Shown here: positions 26,282-36,946 of the stretch, piece after piece | Layout: each line of letters begins with the position of its first letter | How positions within the stretch are numbered: position 1 is the stretch's first letter | NCBI RefSeq assembly: GCF_019145205.1 | Contig: NZ_JAHSTT010000004.1 | Coordinates: 434,001 to 498,000, forward strand | DNA length: 64,000 nucleotides | Reading direction: 5' to 3' | Source of the DNA: Pseudomonas khavaziana | GTDB lineage: Bacteria; Pseudomonadota; Gammaproteobacteria; Pseudomonadales; Pseudomonadaceae | Position numbers and translations under genes: made by a program | The notes under the pieces: model-generated | The model's database searches: none | What the model was told of the DNA's origin: nothing | What the model saw: the letters and a program-made list of their open reading frames with translations, nothing else

Positions 26282-26381
26282 TGTAGGAGCGAGCTTGCTC
26301 GCGAAGAACTCATGGACCCCGCGAGCATCCAGGAAGCACGCGTTATCGTTGACGTTTTTCGCGAGCAAGCTCGCTCCTACA
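26282..26381. repeat. REPIN, GAGCGAGCTTGCTCGCGA type
   Basis: Inverted REP pair with the spacer segment CACGCGTTATCGTTGACG shared with 17768-17867, located between fliE's promoter and the fleR stop. Confidence 0.92.
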
Positions 26382-26402
26382 AAAAACGGTATTGGCGCGA
26401 AG

Positions 26403-27779
26403 TCAGGTGGCGAACAGATACGCTTCCACATCCATTCCCGCGTCGCGCATCTGTGCCAGCTTGTAGCGCAAGGTGCGCGGGCTGATGCCCAGGCGCTCGG
26501 CCGCTTCTTTGCGGCGGCCGCGTTCGGCGCGCAGGGTGTCGATGATCATCTGGAATTCGCGGCGGCGCAGGTCATCGCCCAGGGCACCGGCCGATTCCGC
26601 CTCGGCAACCACCGGCGTCGGCGCCAGGCTCGGCAACGGCGCCGCGCCATTGCCCATGGCCAGGCAGAAGTCCTGGGGCTGGATCAGGCCGCCCTGTTGC
26701 AAAATCAGCGCGCGCTGGATCGCGTTGTCCAGTTCGCGCACGTTACCCGGCCACGGGTAGCTGACCAGGCAGGCCTGGGCCTCGGCCGACAGGCGCGCCT
26801 GGGCGTGCTTCATTTTTTTGACGTGGTTGTTCAGCAGGCGCTCGGCCAGCGGAAGAATGTCCGCCGGGCGTTCGCGCAACGGGCGCCAGGCCAGCGGAAA
26901 CACCGATAGCCGGTAGAACAGATCTTCACGGAAGCGCCCCGCCGCTACCTCGCTGGCCAGGTCGCGGTTGGTGGTGGCGACCACGCGGATATCCAGCTGG
27001 ATCGGCTTGCGCGCGCCCACCCGCTCCACTTCGCGCTCCTGCAACACGCGCAGCAACTTGGCTTGCAGGCCCAGGGGCATTTCCGAGATTTCGTCGAGCA
27101 GGATGGTGCCGCCGTCGGCCTGTTCGAACTTGCCTGCCTGGGCCGCGATGGCGCCGGTGAACGAGCCCTTTTCATGGCCGAACAAGGTGGCTTCAAGCAT
27201 GTTGTCGGGGATCGCCGCGCAGTTGATCGCAATGAAGGGTTGCTTGGCACGGCTGGATTGCTGGTGAATGTAACGCGCCAGCACTTCTTTACCGGTGCCG
27301 GACTCGCCGGAAATCAGCACGGTGGAATCACTGCGCGCTACCCGCGCCGCCAATTCCAGCAATTGCGCGCTGGCCGGTTCAAAGGCAATCGGCCCATCGC
27401 CCTCGCCCGCCGAAATCACACCCAGGGCATGCCTGGCCACCAGTTCGATCAATGCCTTGGGCTCGAAAGGCTTGACCAGGTAATCCGCCGCGCCCTGGCG
27501 CATGGCGTCCACCGCCCGCTCCACAGCACCGTGGGCGGTCATCAGCAGCACCGGCAGCTGCGGCTGGCGTGCGCGCAGCAGGCCGAGCAACTGGTGACCG
27601 TCCATGCCGGGCATGTTCACGTCGCTGACCACCAGGCTGAAGGCCTCCTGCTCGACCGCCTCCAAGGCTTCCTCGGCAGAGCCGACCGCACGGTAGTCAT
27701 GGCCCGCCAACAGCAGCGTGTCAGCCAATGCCTCACGCAGGGCGCGATCGTCTTCAACCAATAAAACCTTGATAGCCAT
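26403..27779 (-). CDS. fleR: Sigma-54 response regulator FleR
   Basis: A 458-residue NtrC-type activator of the second flagellar tier, paired with FleS. The start MAIKVLLVEDDRALREALAD is taken at 27779; a longer frame exists. The receiver phosphosite is Asp53 (LVVSDVNMPGMDG). The AAA+ domain has Walker A GESGTGKE, the sigma-54 loop GSFTGA, and Walker B GGTILLDEISEMP. The C-terminal Fis-type helix-turn-helix is RRKEAAERLGISPRTLRYKL. It lies 7 nt after fleS. Confidence 0.96.
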   Translation of the reverse strand: MAIKVLLVEDDRALREALADTLLLAGHDYRAVGSAEEALEAVEQEAFSLVVSDVNMPGMDGHQLLGLLRARQPQLPVLLMTAHGAVERAVDAMRQGAADYLVKPFEPKALIELVARHALGVISAGEGDGPIAFEPASAQLLELAARVARSDSTVLISGESGTGKEVLARYIHQQSSRAKQPFIAINCAAIPDNMLEATLFGHEKGSFTGAIAAQAGKFEQADGGTILLDEISEMPLGLQAKLLRVLQEREVERVGARKPIQLDIRVVATTNRDLASEVAAGRFREDLFYRLSVFPLAWRPLRERPADILPLAERLLNNHVKKMKHAQARLSAEAQACLVSYPWPGNVRELDNAIQRALILQQGGLIQPQDFCLAMGNGAAPLPSLAPTPVVAEAESAGALGDDLRRREFQMIIDTLRAERGRRKEAAERLGISPRTLRYKLAQMRDAGMDVEAYLFAT

Positions 27780-27786
27780 AGTCGTT

Positions 27787-28998
27787 TTACTCCGCGCTCG
27801 CCGCACTGGAAAACAGCGGCAAGGTCATCAATGCACAGGTGCCACGCCCCAGGCGGGAACGCAGCTGCAATTGTCCCTGATGGGCCCGGGCCACCGCCTT
27901 GACCACGGTCAGGCCCAGGCCAGTACCGTTGGCCTTGGTGGTAAAAAACGGTTCGCCCAGGCGTTGCAACACCTGCGGCTCGATGCCGCTGCCGCTGTCG
28001 CTGATACACAGGCGCAGGGTTTGTTCACGGGTATAGAGGTGCACTTTCAGGCGTGCGCCCGGGCCGCTGGCCTGGGTGGCATTTTCGATCAGGTTGAGCA
28101 GCGCGCCGACCAGGGTGTCGCGGTTGCACAGCAACTCGCCCTGGTGGCTGTCACACTGCCAACGCAGGTTGGCGTCCTGGACATGGGTGGCCGCCGCCGC
28201 TTGCAGGGACTGCATCAGGCCGGCAGGCGTGACGCGGTCGGTCAGCGGCAATTCGCCGCGGGCAAACACCAGCATGTCGCGCACCTGGTGCTCCAATTCA
28301 TGCAGGCGCTCCTTGAGGCGCCCGGCAAAACGCTGGTGGGTGGCGGCCGGCAATTGCTCATCAGTCAAATGACTGGCGTAGATCAACGCCGCCGACAACG
28401 GCGTGCGGATCTGATGGGCCAAGGATGCGACCATCCGCCCCAGCGACGACAAGCGTTCGTGGCGGGCCAGTTGGTCCTGCAGGTGACGGGTTTCTGTCAG
28501 GTCGTTGAGCAGCACCAATTGGCCCGGCTCGGCGTCCAGGGAACGGGTGGCAATAGAGAGGCGACGCCCGTCCTTGAGGGAGACTTCATGGCCGTCGTCT
28601 TCACGCGGCGCAAAGCAGCGCGTGATGACTTCACGCCACAGCTCGCCTTCCAGCGGCAGGCCGAGCAGGTCGCAGGCGGCCGGGTTGGCTTCGCGCACGC
28701 GGCCCTGGTCGTCAATGACGATCACGCCACCGGGCAGCAGGTCCAGCAGGTTTTGCAGACGGTTGGCCAGGCGCTCTTTCTCGGCCAGCTCTTGCATACG
28801 CTGGGCGCTGACCACCGCCAATTCGCCTTTAAGCTCGGACACCCGGGCTTCGAGCAGACTGTAGGAGTCGGTCAGTTGGCTCGACATCTGGCTGAACTGT
28901 GAGAACGCTTGCTCCAGGCCCTGGCGGGTCGGCGGTTCTACAGGCGAAACCAGCCCCTGGATGGCAGGGGCCGAAGCTAGTTGGGCGGCGTGGGGCAT
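27787..28998 (-). CDS. fleS: Sensor histidine kinase FleS
   Basis: A 403-residue soluble kinase with no membrane helix. A coiled-coil N-terminus (residues 30-85) precedes a PAS domain (about 85-170, GGVIVIDDQGRVREANPAAC). The H-box has His195 (ASLAHQIRTPLSAAL), and the ATPase domain has N box LIENATQAS and G boxes DSGSGIEP and GTGLGLTVV. It activates FleR. A sigma-54 promoter lies about 55 nt upstream. Confidence 0.95.
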   Translation of the reverse strand: MPHAAQLASAPAIQGLVSPVEPPTRQGLEQAFSQFSQMSSQLTDSYSLLEARVSELKGELAVVSAQRMQELAEKERLANRLQNLLDLLPGGVIVIDDQGRVREANPAACDLLGLPLEGELWREVITRCFAPREDDGHEVSLKDGRRLSIATRSLDAEPGQLVLLNDLTETRHLQDQLARHERLSSLGRMVASLAHQIRTPLSAALIYASHLTDEQLPAATHQRFAGRLKERLHELEHQVRDMLVFARGELPLTDRVTPAGLMQSLQAAAATHVQDANLRWQCDSHQGELLCNRDTLVGALLNLIENATQASGPGARLKVHLYTREQTLRLCISDSGSGIEPQVLQRLGEPFFTTKANGTGLGLTVVKAVARAHQGQLQLRSRLGRGTCALMTLPLFSSAASAE

Positions 28999-29051
28999 GA
29001 TGCTCTCTCGCTGGGCTGACCGTCAGTTAAACGGAACGTTGCGAGGGTTGT

Positions 29052-29067
29052 AGCAATACCCGTGCCG
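29052..29067 (-). promoter_or_regulatory. Sigma-54 promoter of fleSR
   Basis: Minus strand CGGCACGGGTATTGCT: GGCACG and TTGCT with the correct spacing, upstream of fleS. FleQ control is inferred. Confidence 0.78.
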
Positions 29068-29079
29068 AAAAAATCGCCG

Positions 29080-29238
29080 GTGTCCGACCTCGCCAATACA
29101 GTTCCGTTTTGACGAGTGACTGTTGCTGTCAGACAAGGCGCCGCGACGACTCATAGCTCGCTATGGGGAGGAGCGGCAACGCAGTATGACGGCAACAGGC
29201 ACCGTCATAAACTGAACAGTATTGGTGAGGTCGGGCAC
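29080..29238. repeat. Imperfect palindromic element (MITE-like) between fleQ and fleS
   Basis: Two 52-bp arms (29080-29131 and 29187-29238) are inverted and about 75-80% alike, sharing blocks such as CCGACCTC, CCAATAC and CTGTTGC, around a 55-bp centre. No ORF and no transposase is present. It lies downstream of fleQ and upstream of the fleS promoter, where it could act as a transcription barrier. Confidence 0.75.
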
Positions 29239-29266
29239 CCTAAATCAATGCGTTGAAAAACAGGCG

Positions 29267-30739
<1,473 letters not shown>

Positions 30740-30908
30740 GCAATAGCAACTTCCCTAGTAAAACTTCCTGCCCCGGAATGAGGGCAATCAAGACGCTTGT
30801 AAGATTTCTTACTTACTAGACGTCTGAAATCTGAAAACAGCACTAGTTAAGTCAAAAATGCTGGCACAGTCAAATATATGACGCACCGTTCGGACCAACT
30901 GAGCCCAT

Positions 30909-31205
30909 TCAGCCGAACAGATGGTAAACCTTTGACGCATTTTTAGCTTGGTTGATCTGCGACATCTCTTCGAAAATCGCCTGGCGCTCGCCGGTCGTGA
31001 CTTCCAGCAACTGCTGGTACACCACCAACAAACTTTCCAGTTTCTCGCGCAACGCGCCCTCGTCTACCGGTGCCTCATTGAGCACCTCATCAATCACCGC
31101 ACGGCAACCCAGGTCCAACTCGCCGACAGCTTCCCAATTACGCTCAGCCAGCGCGCCGAGAAGGGCTTCGCGGGTTTCGTCGATGCGTTGCAGTGCATGG
31201 CTCAT
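30909..31205 (-). CDS. fliT: Flagellar chaperone FliT-like protein
   Basis: A 98-residue all-helical protein starting MSHALQRIDETREALLGALA, in the position of fliT/fleP after fliS. It has charged helices and no known catalytic motif (LREKLESLLVVYQQLLEVTT). It likely escorts FliD, by position and length. The longer reading frame upstream overlaps the fliS stop region and is unlikely. Twenty-five bases separate it from fliS. Confidence 0.85.
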   Translation of the reverse strand: MSHALQRIDETREALLGALAERNWEAVGELDLGCRAVIDEVLNEAPVDEGALREKLESLLVVYQQLLEVTTGERQAIFEEMSQINQAKNASKVYHLFG

Positions 31206-31230
31206 GATGTGTACCTCAAGGCGATCGGCC

Positions 31231-31620
31231 TTATTGTGGAGCGATGGCATCCCAGCCGGTCTTGACGGTGATCAGCAAGCGCGCGACTTCGTCGATCATC
31301 TCGGCGTCATTGACACGGTTCGCCTCGACCAAGCGGTTGCCCATGTAGTTGTACAAGGCATCCAGACGCTGGATCGCTGCCGGGTCTTCGGCCTTCTCCG
31401 GCTCCAGACCATCGCGCAGGCCAGAGATGATTTCGATCGCCTTGCCCAGCATCAGGCCTTTTTGCGCGACGTCACCGCGACTCAACGCCCCCTTGGCCTG
31501 TGCCAATCGATCGAGGCCACCTTCCATTAACATCTGCACCAGACGGTGCGGGCTGGCTTCGGAGACCTGCGCATGGGCATTGACCTTCTGGTACTGACGA
31601 AGGGCTCTCATTGGGTTCAT
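31231..31620 (-). CDS. fliS: Flagellin export chaperone FliS
   Basis: A 129-residue four-helix chaperone that binds the flagellin C-terminus. The family opening is MNPMRALRQYQKVNAHAQVS, followed by PHRLVQMLMEGGLDRLAQAKGA-type sequence and NRLVEANRVNDAEMIDEV. GAGGTAG precedes the first ATG at six nt. It lies 128 nt downstream of fliD. Confidence 0.95.
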   Translation of the reverse strand: MNPMRALRQYQKVNAHAQVSEASPHRLVQMLMEGGLDRLAQAKGALSRGDVAQKGLMLGKAIEIISGLRDGLEPEKAEDPAAIQRLDALYNYMGNRLVEANRVNDAEMIDEVARLLITVKTGWDAIAPQ

Positions 31621-31748
31621 GTTGCTACCTCGTAACTGGTGACAATCGAATCGGTTTGCTTAACCAGTTTTTCGACCGTGGCGACGAAAACTTTAATCCA
31701 GAACCCTGCGCCAGGGCCCCCAAACAGGGCCTGCAGGCGCGCCGTCCA

Positions 31749-33116
31749 TCAATTCGACTTCGGATTGTTCAGCGAGTTGAGGGTGGTCATGATGCTGGAG
31801 CTGCTGGCGTTGATCTGCGCGATCATGGTGTCCATGGCGGTGTATTTGGCGCTCAGGGACTTCTGCAAGGCATCCATGCGCCGCGTCAGGTCGTCCGTCT
31901 CCTTGTTCAAGTCAGTCAACTTGTTATTGAGATCGGTGGCACGGGTGGCCAGGGTGCCAGTGGTGCCGACGTAGCTGCTGGTCGCCTTGTTCATGCGGGT
32001 GATCAAACCCGTGTCGCCGGTGAACAGCTTGGCGATATCACCGGCGCCCTTGACCACAGCCTTGTCCCACGTCTTGTCATCCAGGCTCAACAGACCGGTT
32101 TTCTGGTCAGTGGTGATGCCCATCTGTGCCAGGCTGGTCATGGTGCCCGCGCCGGAGCCATTGACCAACTCGGAGCGCAGGCTGTTGACCAGTTGACGCA
32201 TCGAAGCATCGCCAGTCAACGCACCCGCCGTGGTGGTAGAGGCATCACCGGTGGCGGTGACTTTGGTCTGGGTGTTGATCGCCGTCATCAGCGTGTTGTA
32301 GGCGCTGACGAAGGACTGCACCGAGGTTTTCAGGGTGTCCGTGTTGCTGGCCACGGTAATGGTGGTCGGCTTGGTGGTATCAACCGTGTCCAACAGGTCG
32401 AGGGTCACGCCGCTGATTGCCGAGGTGATTTTGTTGCTGCTGGATGACATTTCAATGTCATCAATGGAGTACTTGGCGTTGGTCGGCGCCTTGCCCTTGT
32501 CATACCCGGTGGCCAGCTGCGAGTCGCCGCTGAGGGTGATGTCGGTGCCTTCGCCCATATTAGTCGACGTCAGTACCAACCGCGCGCCATTGGAGTCGCT
32601 CAGCACGTTGGCGCTGATGCCTTGGGACGAGAGCTGGGTATTGATGGACTCGCGCACCTGCTGCAGGGTCGCGCCGCCGGGGATCACCACATCGTAGCTT
32701 TTGCCCGACTGATTGATGGTCAGCGTCTGGTCTTCGTCCGTGCTGTTAGCCTTGCCGGTTGCGCCGTCAACATTCACCGCAGTGGTGACTTTCGAGGCGG
32801 TCGCCAGATTAGTGACTTTCAACACGTACTTGCCGCTGGATGCGCCGTCACCGAGGGTAACCTTGGCGTTTTTCTCTTCCGAAGAAGTCGCCGCCAGCCC
32901 ATTGAAAGCCGAGGCATTGTTCAACTTTGTGATTGCCGCCTGGTAGGCTTCCAACGCCGTCTTGACCGAACCGACAGCCGACAACTGCACGGTGGCTTTT
33001 TTCTGCTCGTTGGTGATCTGAGCCTGCTTGGGTGCCTGCTCGGCACCAACCAACGCCTTGACGATAGCCTGGGTGTCGTAGCCCGAACCAGGGCCGGAAA
33101 TCGTTGAACTAGCCAT
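31749..33116 (-). CDS. fliD: Filament cap protein FliD
   Basis: A 455-residue cap (HAP2). The N-terminal coiled-coil region contains STISGPGSGYDTQAIVKALV, with a flagellin_IN-type segment near 130-200 (TLTINQSGKSYDVVIPGGA). The C-terminal coiled coil ends LNSLNNPKSN. The AAGGAGAATG site supports the start. It follows flaG and precedes fliS, with an imperfect sigma-54-like site just upstream. Confidence 0.95.
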   Translation of the reverse strand: MASSTISGPGSGYDTQAIVKALVGAEQAPKQAQITNEQKKATVQLSAVGSVKTALEAYQAAITKLNNASAFNGLAATSSEEKNAKVTLGDGASSGKYVLKVTNLATASKVTTAVNVDGATGKANSTDEDQTLTINQSGKSYDVVIPGGATLQQVRESINTQLSSQGISANVLSDSNGARLVLTSTNMGEGTDITLSGDSQLATGYDKGKAPTNAKYSIDDIEMSSSSNKITSAISGVTLDLLDTVDTTKPTTITVASNTDTLKTSVQSFVSAYNTLMTAINTQTKVTATGDASTTTAGALTGDASMRQLVNSLRSELVNGSGAGTMTSLAQMGITTDQKTGLLSLDDKTWDKAVVKGAGDIAKLFTGDTGLITRMNKATSSYVGTTGTLATRATDLNNKLTDLNKETDDLTRRMDALQKSLSAKYTAMDTMIAQINASSSSIMTTLNSLNNPKSN

Positions 33117-33180
33117 TTGTCATTCTCCTTGTCCTGCGGCGGCCGTTTTTTGGCGCTTAAACGCTTAGACCGCAATCAGA

Positions 33181-33197
33181 AACATGTTTCGTGCCAA
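33181..33197 (-). promoter_or_regulatory. Possible sigma-54 promoter of fliD (degenerate -12)
   Basis: Minus strand TTGGCACGAAACATGTT: a perfect TTGGCACG -24 block, but the -12 element reads ATGTT instead of TTGCT. It lies 65 nt before fliD, immediately past the flaG stop. Confidence 0.4.
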
Positions 33198-33198
33198 C

Positions 33199-33546
33199 TC
33201 AAGCCTTGCTATCGAACAGCAGGCTGCTGGCATCGCTCAGGTTCTGCGCCAGTTTCAGCGCGGTCTCCGATGGTATCTGTCGAATCACTTCACCACTGTC
33301 AGTGGCAATCACCTTGACCACTACCTTGCCGGTGGAGTCATCGATGGAAAAATCCAGGTTGCGCTGGGAAGCCTGCACAAACTCACGTATATCGGTAACG
33401 GCCTTTTCCAGCGCTACTCGCTGCGGCTCTTCGACCTTGGCCGGCTCACTGCTGGCCGCAGGCTTTACCGGGGCCATTACAGCGCCAAGACTGGCCTGTG
33501 CCGTGCTTGCGGGGTAAGACGGGTTCAGCTTGATGCTCATGTCCAT
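33199..33546 (-). CDS. flaG: Flagellar protein FlaG
   Basis: A 115-residue protein of the FlaG family, implicated in filament length. After an unstructured N-terminus it shows the family block LDFSIDDSTGKVVVKVIATD and GEVIRQIPSETALKLAQNL. The first ATG has GGAGGTGG at seven nt. Its location between fliC and fliD is standard. Confidence 0.92.
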   Translation of the reverse strand: MDMSIKLNPSYPASTAQASLGAVMAPVKPAASSEPAKVEEPQRVALEKAVTDIREFVQASQRNLDFSIDDSTGKVVVKVIATDSGEVIRQIPSETALKLAQNLSDASSLLFDSKA

Positions 33547-33564
33547 GTCACCACCTCCAAACTG

Positions 33565-33602
33565 AAAAAACGGAAGGGCACGTCGTTAAACGCACCCTCC
33601 CG
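33565..33602 (-). terminator. Intrinsic terminator of fliC
   Basis: On the minus strand an ACGGGAGGGTGCGT / ACGTGCCCTTCCGT stem is followed by a T-run, 21 nt past the fliC stop. Confidence 0.82.
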
Positions 33603-33622
33603 TTATTTAACCGCTAGCGCTA

Positions 33623-35341
33623 TTACTGAAGCAGCTTCAGTACAGCGGATGGCAGTTGGTTGGCCTGGGACAGGATCGCAGTGGAAGCCTGTTGCAGGGT
33701 TTGTTGCTTGGTCAGTTCAGCGGCTTCAGAAGCGAAGTCAGCGTCTTCTACGCGGCCTTTGGCAGCGGAGGAGTTCTGCGAAATGCTCTGCAGGTTGGCC
33801 ACGGTGCTGGCGAAGCGGTTTTGTACGGCACCCAGCTGCGAACGCTGACTATCGATCTGCTGCATGGCGTCGTCCAGAGCCTGGATGGCCTGCTGCGAAG
33901 AAGCGGCAGTCAGGATGCTCAGGTCGGAAACGCTGGTTTCCATGGTAACGGCGGCTTTAGTACCGGCGCCAGCAACGGTAGTCAGACCCAGTGCAGCCAG
34001 GCCGGTACCGGCGCTGCCGTCTTTGATGGTGATGTCTTTGTCAGCGAACAGGTTCAGGGTGCCGTCAGCGTTTTTGCTGGCTTGAACACCAGTGCTGGCG
34101 CTGTTGATCGAAGAAACGATCGCGTCAGCGGTGTCACCCTTCTTGAACTTGACTTCAACGCCGTTCACATCGATGGAGGTGTCAGCGGTCAGCTTAGCTT
34201 GGGAGGTACCCGCAGAGAGACCAAGTTGCGACAGCGAACCGCTATTGGTGTTCGCAAGTTTGATGTCCTTACCTTCACCGGAGGTCAAAATTACACGGCC
34301 TTCCTTGAATTCTGCTTTGGCACCAGCGCCAGCCTCTGCTTTAACCAAGTTCAGAACTTCGTCAATTGTATTCGCATCAGTCCAAGCCACAGCATTACCA
34401 TTGACGGTAATAGCGCCGGCGGAGCCCAGTACAGTGGAGCCGGTAATCGCTACTGCTGCAACAGGCGTTGCGGAACTGGTCAAACCAAGCTTAGCGGCGC
34501 TGCCCGCGACCGCATCCTCAACGGTGATGGCGGACTTCGAAGTAAGGGTCAATTCACCACTAGTCGCATCAGCCTTAGCTGTAACGCCTGTGAGAGCAGT
34601 TTGCTTGTTGATCTCTGTTGCAGCAGCTGTACCCGCGGCTAAAGCCGTGGCAGCCGTAGCAGTCAGCGAAATTACTACACCGTTAATGCTGATCTTATCG
34701 GTGTTTGCAGTACCCGCCGCCGTAGGCGTACCGGTTACGGTAGCTTTCGTACCGCCGATGTTGGTACCAGTAGCAGTAGCAGCCAAACCTGTCATCGCTG
34801 CGCCATCTACTGCAGCTTCTTTGTAGTTACCCTTCAGCGCAGTCGAGCTGATATCAGTCATGCCGAACGAGATAGTCTCGTTAGCGTTGGCACCGATCTG
34901 GAAGGCTACGTTGCTGAACGAGCCGTCCAGCAGGTTACGACCACCGAAGGTGGTGGTGCTGGCGATACGGTTCAGCTCGCCCACTTTAGCGGTGAATTCC
35001 TGCTGCAGGGAAACACGGTCAGCGTCGCTTTTATCACCGTTGGCCGCTTGCAGGGCGAGTTCACGCAGACGCTGCAGGGTGTTGGTGGATTCTTGCATCG
35101 CGCCTTCAGCGGTCTGGGCAATCGAAACGCCGTTGTTGGCGTTGGCGATGGCAACGTTCAGGCCTTTGACCTGGTTGTTCAGACGGTTGGCGATCTGCAT
35201 GCCGGCAGCGTCGTCTTTGGCGCTGTTGATTTTCAGGCCGGACGACAGGCGGTTCATCGACTGGCTCAAAGCATCGGACGCTTTGTTCAGGTTCTTCTGG
35301 ACGCCCAGGGAGGTGATGTTGGTGTTTACGGACATTGCCAT
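33623..35341 (-). CDS. fliC: Flagellin FliC
   Basis: A 572-residue flagellin. The conserved D0/D1 ends are [20 protein letters not shown] and [20 protein letters not shown]...[10 protein letters not shown]. The large central region (about residues 170-470) is Thr/Ala/Gly-rich, with repeated beta-type segments (flagellin_IN-like, for example [20 protein letters not shown]) forming D2/D3 surface domains. GAGGA lies seven nt before the ATG. A sigma-28 promoter and an intrinsic terminator isolate it as a single highly expressed unit. Numerous Ser/Thr offer possible O-glycosylation sites, but none can be assigned. Confidence 0.97.
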   Translation of the reverse strand: MAMSVNTNITSLGVQKNLNKASDALSQSMNRLSSGLKINSAKDDAAGMQIANRLNNQVKGLNVAIANANNGVSIAQTAEGAMQESTNTLQRLRELALQAANGDKSDADRVSLQQEFTAKVGELNRIASTTTFGGRNLLDGSFSNVAFQIGANANETISFGMTDISSTALKGNYKEAAVDGAAMTGLAATATGTNIGGTKATVTGTPTAAGTANTDKISINGVVISLTATAATALAAGTAAATEINKQTALTGVTAKADATSGELTLTSKSAITVEDAVAGSAAKLGLTSSATPVAAVAITGSTVLGSAGAITVNGNAVAWTDANTIDEVLNLVKAEAGAGAKAEFKEGRVILTSGEGKDIKLANTNSGSLSQLGLSAGTSQAKLTADTSIDVNGVEVKFKKGDTADAIVSSINSASTGVQASKNADGTLNLFADKDITIKDGSAGTGLAALGLTTVAGAGTKAAVTMETSVSDLSILTAASSQQAIQALDDAMQQIDSQRSQLGAVQNRFASTVANLQSISQNSSAAKGRVEDADFASEAAELTKQQTLQQASTAILSQANQLPSAVLKLLQ

Positions 35342-35421
35342 GACGAAATCCTCGTTGGTTGGATACTGCGGCTTCCGGCCCTGGCGACCGCCGGGTGTGG
35401 CCTAGAGAACCTACGTAATAG

Positions 35422-35450
35422 TTATCGTCGTAGTAGCCGGTTGCTTGAGG
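35422..35450 (-). promoter_or_regulatory. Sigma-28 (FliA) promoter of fliC
   Basis: Minus strand -35-like CTCAAG and -10 GACGATAA separated by 15-16 nt, close to the TAAAG-N15-GCCGATAA consensus, about 85 nt upstream of the fliC ATG. Confidence 0.75.
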
Positions 35451-35572
35451 ATTTTTTTGATTTTTTTTAGTAGCCCAGTGCCAGCCCTTGTATTTCAAGG
35501 CCTTATAGAGGCGTGAAACGCCAGTAATCACGGGTTACTGGCGTCAAAACTTCGCCTTCAAGACAGCCCCCT

Positions 35573-35672
35573 TGTAGGAGCGAGCTTGCTCGCGAAGATC
35601 GTTAACGATGACGCGGGCATTCAGGATGCACGCGGCGGTCTCAGGTTCTTCGCGAGCAAGCTCGCTCCTACA
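35573..35672. repeat. REPIN, GAGCGAGCTTGCTCGCGA type
   Basis: Inverted REP pair between the KAS III-like gene and the fliC promoter. Confidence 0.92.
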
Positions 35673-35683
35673 GGGGTGGGGCA

Positions 35684-35723
35684 CAAAAAAACGCCGATGA
35701 TCGTGCGATCATCGACGTTTTTT
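35684..35723. terminator. Bidirectional intrinsic terminator
   Basis: A 12-bp stem (CGCCGATGATCG / CGATCATCGACG, one mismatch) flanked by A7 on one side and T6 on the other. On the minus strand it ends transcription of the KAS III-like gene 18 nt past its stop. Confidence 0.85.
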
Positions 35724-35740
35724 GTGAAGCGGTTAAAGCA

Positions 35741-36670
35741 TCACGGACGATAGAGAATCGCCGAGCCCCACGACAGGCCCACACCAAAACCACTGATCGC
35801 CACACGCTTCCAGGTGGCGTCCATCACGTGCTTTTCCAGCAGCAACGGAATGCTCGACGACACGGTGTTACCGGTCTCGACCATGTCCTTGATGAACTTG
35901 TCCACCGGCGCTTCTTCAAAGCGGCGTGCCACGGCGTCGACGATGGCCGCACTGCCTTGGTGGATACAGAAGGCATCGATGTCATCGGCCTTGAGGTCCG
36001 ACTCGGCGAGCAGCTCGTGCAAGTGCGCCGGCACCTTGAGCAAAGCGAAGTTGAACACCTGGCGGCCATTCATGAAGAACACGCCATCACTGACCTTCAG
36101 GTGCGGCGCGCCGGAGCCGTCGGTGCCGAACTTGGATTTGCCCAGCAACCAGGGTGCATCTTCGCCCATCCAGGTGGCGGTGGCGGCATCGCCGAACAGC
36201 ATGGTGGTGTTGCGGTCTTCCGGATCAACGATCTTCGAATACGGGTCGGCGGTGATCAGCAGGCCGTTTTTCAGGCCGGCGGCTTCCATGAAGCCCTTCA
36301 TCGCATAGATGCCATAGACGTAGCCGGAGCAGCCCAGGGAGATATCGAAGGCTGCCACGTGGGTCGGCAGACCCAGTTTGTCCTGGACGATGGCTGCGGT
36401 GTGAGGCAAGCCCTCTTCATCGCCGTTCTGGGTGACGACGATCAGCGCGTCGATGGATTCGCGCTTCAACGCCGGGTTGTTGGCAAATAAAGCGTTGACC
36501 GCTTCGACACACAGGTCGGACGTCTCCTGTGCCGCTTCCTTGCGCGGCAGGAACGCCGAACCGATCTTGCCGATGATGAACTCTTCATCCTTGGCGAATT
36601 TGGCACCCTGGGCGTAGTTATCGATCCCGTCTGCCGGCACGTAACTGGCGATGCTTTTTATGCCAATCAT
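35741..36670 (-). CDS. FabH-like 3-oxoacyl-ACP synthase III at the flagellin locus
   Basis: A 309-residue thiolase-fold condensing enzyme. The KAS III triad is intact: Cys114 (LGCSGYVYG), His237 (IHQGS, where FabH has HQAN) and Asn268 (ETGNTVSSSIP). A terminator lies at its 3' end. It sits between flgL and fliC, the place of the flagellin glycosylation island in P. syringae, where orf3 encodes a similar synthase needed to acylate viosamine. The neighbouring glycosyltransferases (fgt1, fgt2) are absent here. A role in acyl-sugar decoration of flagellin is therefore plausible but unproven; a general fatty-acid role is the alternative. Confidence 0.9.
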   Translation of the reverse strand: MIGIKSIASYVPADGIDNYAQGAKFAKDEEFIIGKIGSAFLPRKEAAQETSDLCVEAVNALFANNPALKRESIDALIVVTQNGDEEGLPHTAAIVQDKLGLPTHVAAFDISLGCSGYVYGIYAMKGFMEAAGLKNGLLITADPYSKIVDPEDRNTTMLFGDAATATWMGEDAPWLLGKSKFGTDGSGAPHLKVSDGVFFMNGRQVFNFALLKVPAHLHELLAESDLKADDIDAFCIHQGSAAIVDAVARRFEEAPVDKFIKDMVETGNTVSSSIPLLLEKHVMDATWKRVAISGFGVGLSWGSAILYRP

Positions 36671-36946
36671 TATGGCTTCCCAATACTAAATAGCTGGAGA
36701 ACACCCCTCGGGCTACGCCGGGAGTGCTGACAATAAAGGGGATAACCCCATGAAAATCTCGCTGAAAGCCGCCGCGCAAGGACCCTGCGACGACTTATCC
36801 TTTTCACACGATACAGTGAAGATGCGCTTTATGACTCACAGGTCACTCAATTTTGTGTGCTTTGTGCAAAACCTTTCGACAATTAAACCCCATAAACGAC
36901 AACGGCCCGCCCTGTTTCCAGAGTAGGCCGCTTGACTAAAAGCCGT

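Noticed and set aside
30740..30908. fleQ sigma-70 promoter
   Set aside because: TTGACT on the minus strand is a possible -35 but no convincing -10 follows; left unassigned.
33656..34642. Plus-strand frame of about 330 codons opposite fliC
   Set aside because: Its Gly/Gln/Val-rich translation is the antisense image of the flagellin coding sequence; no start signal or homologous motif.
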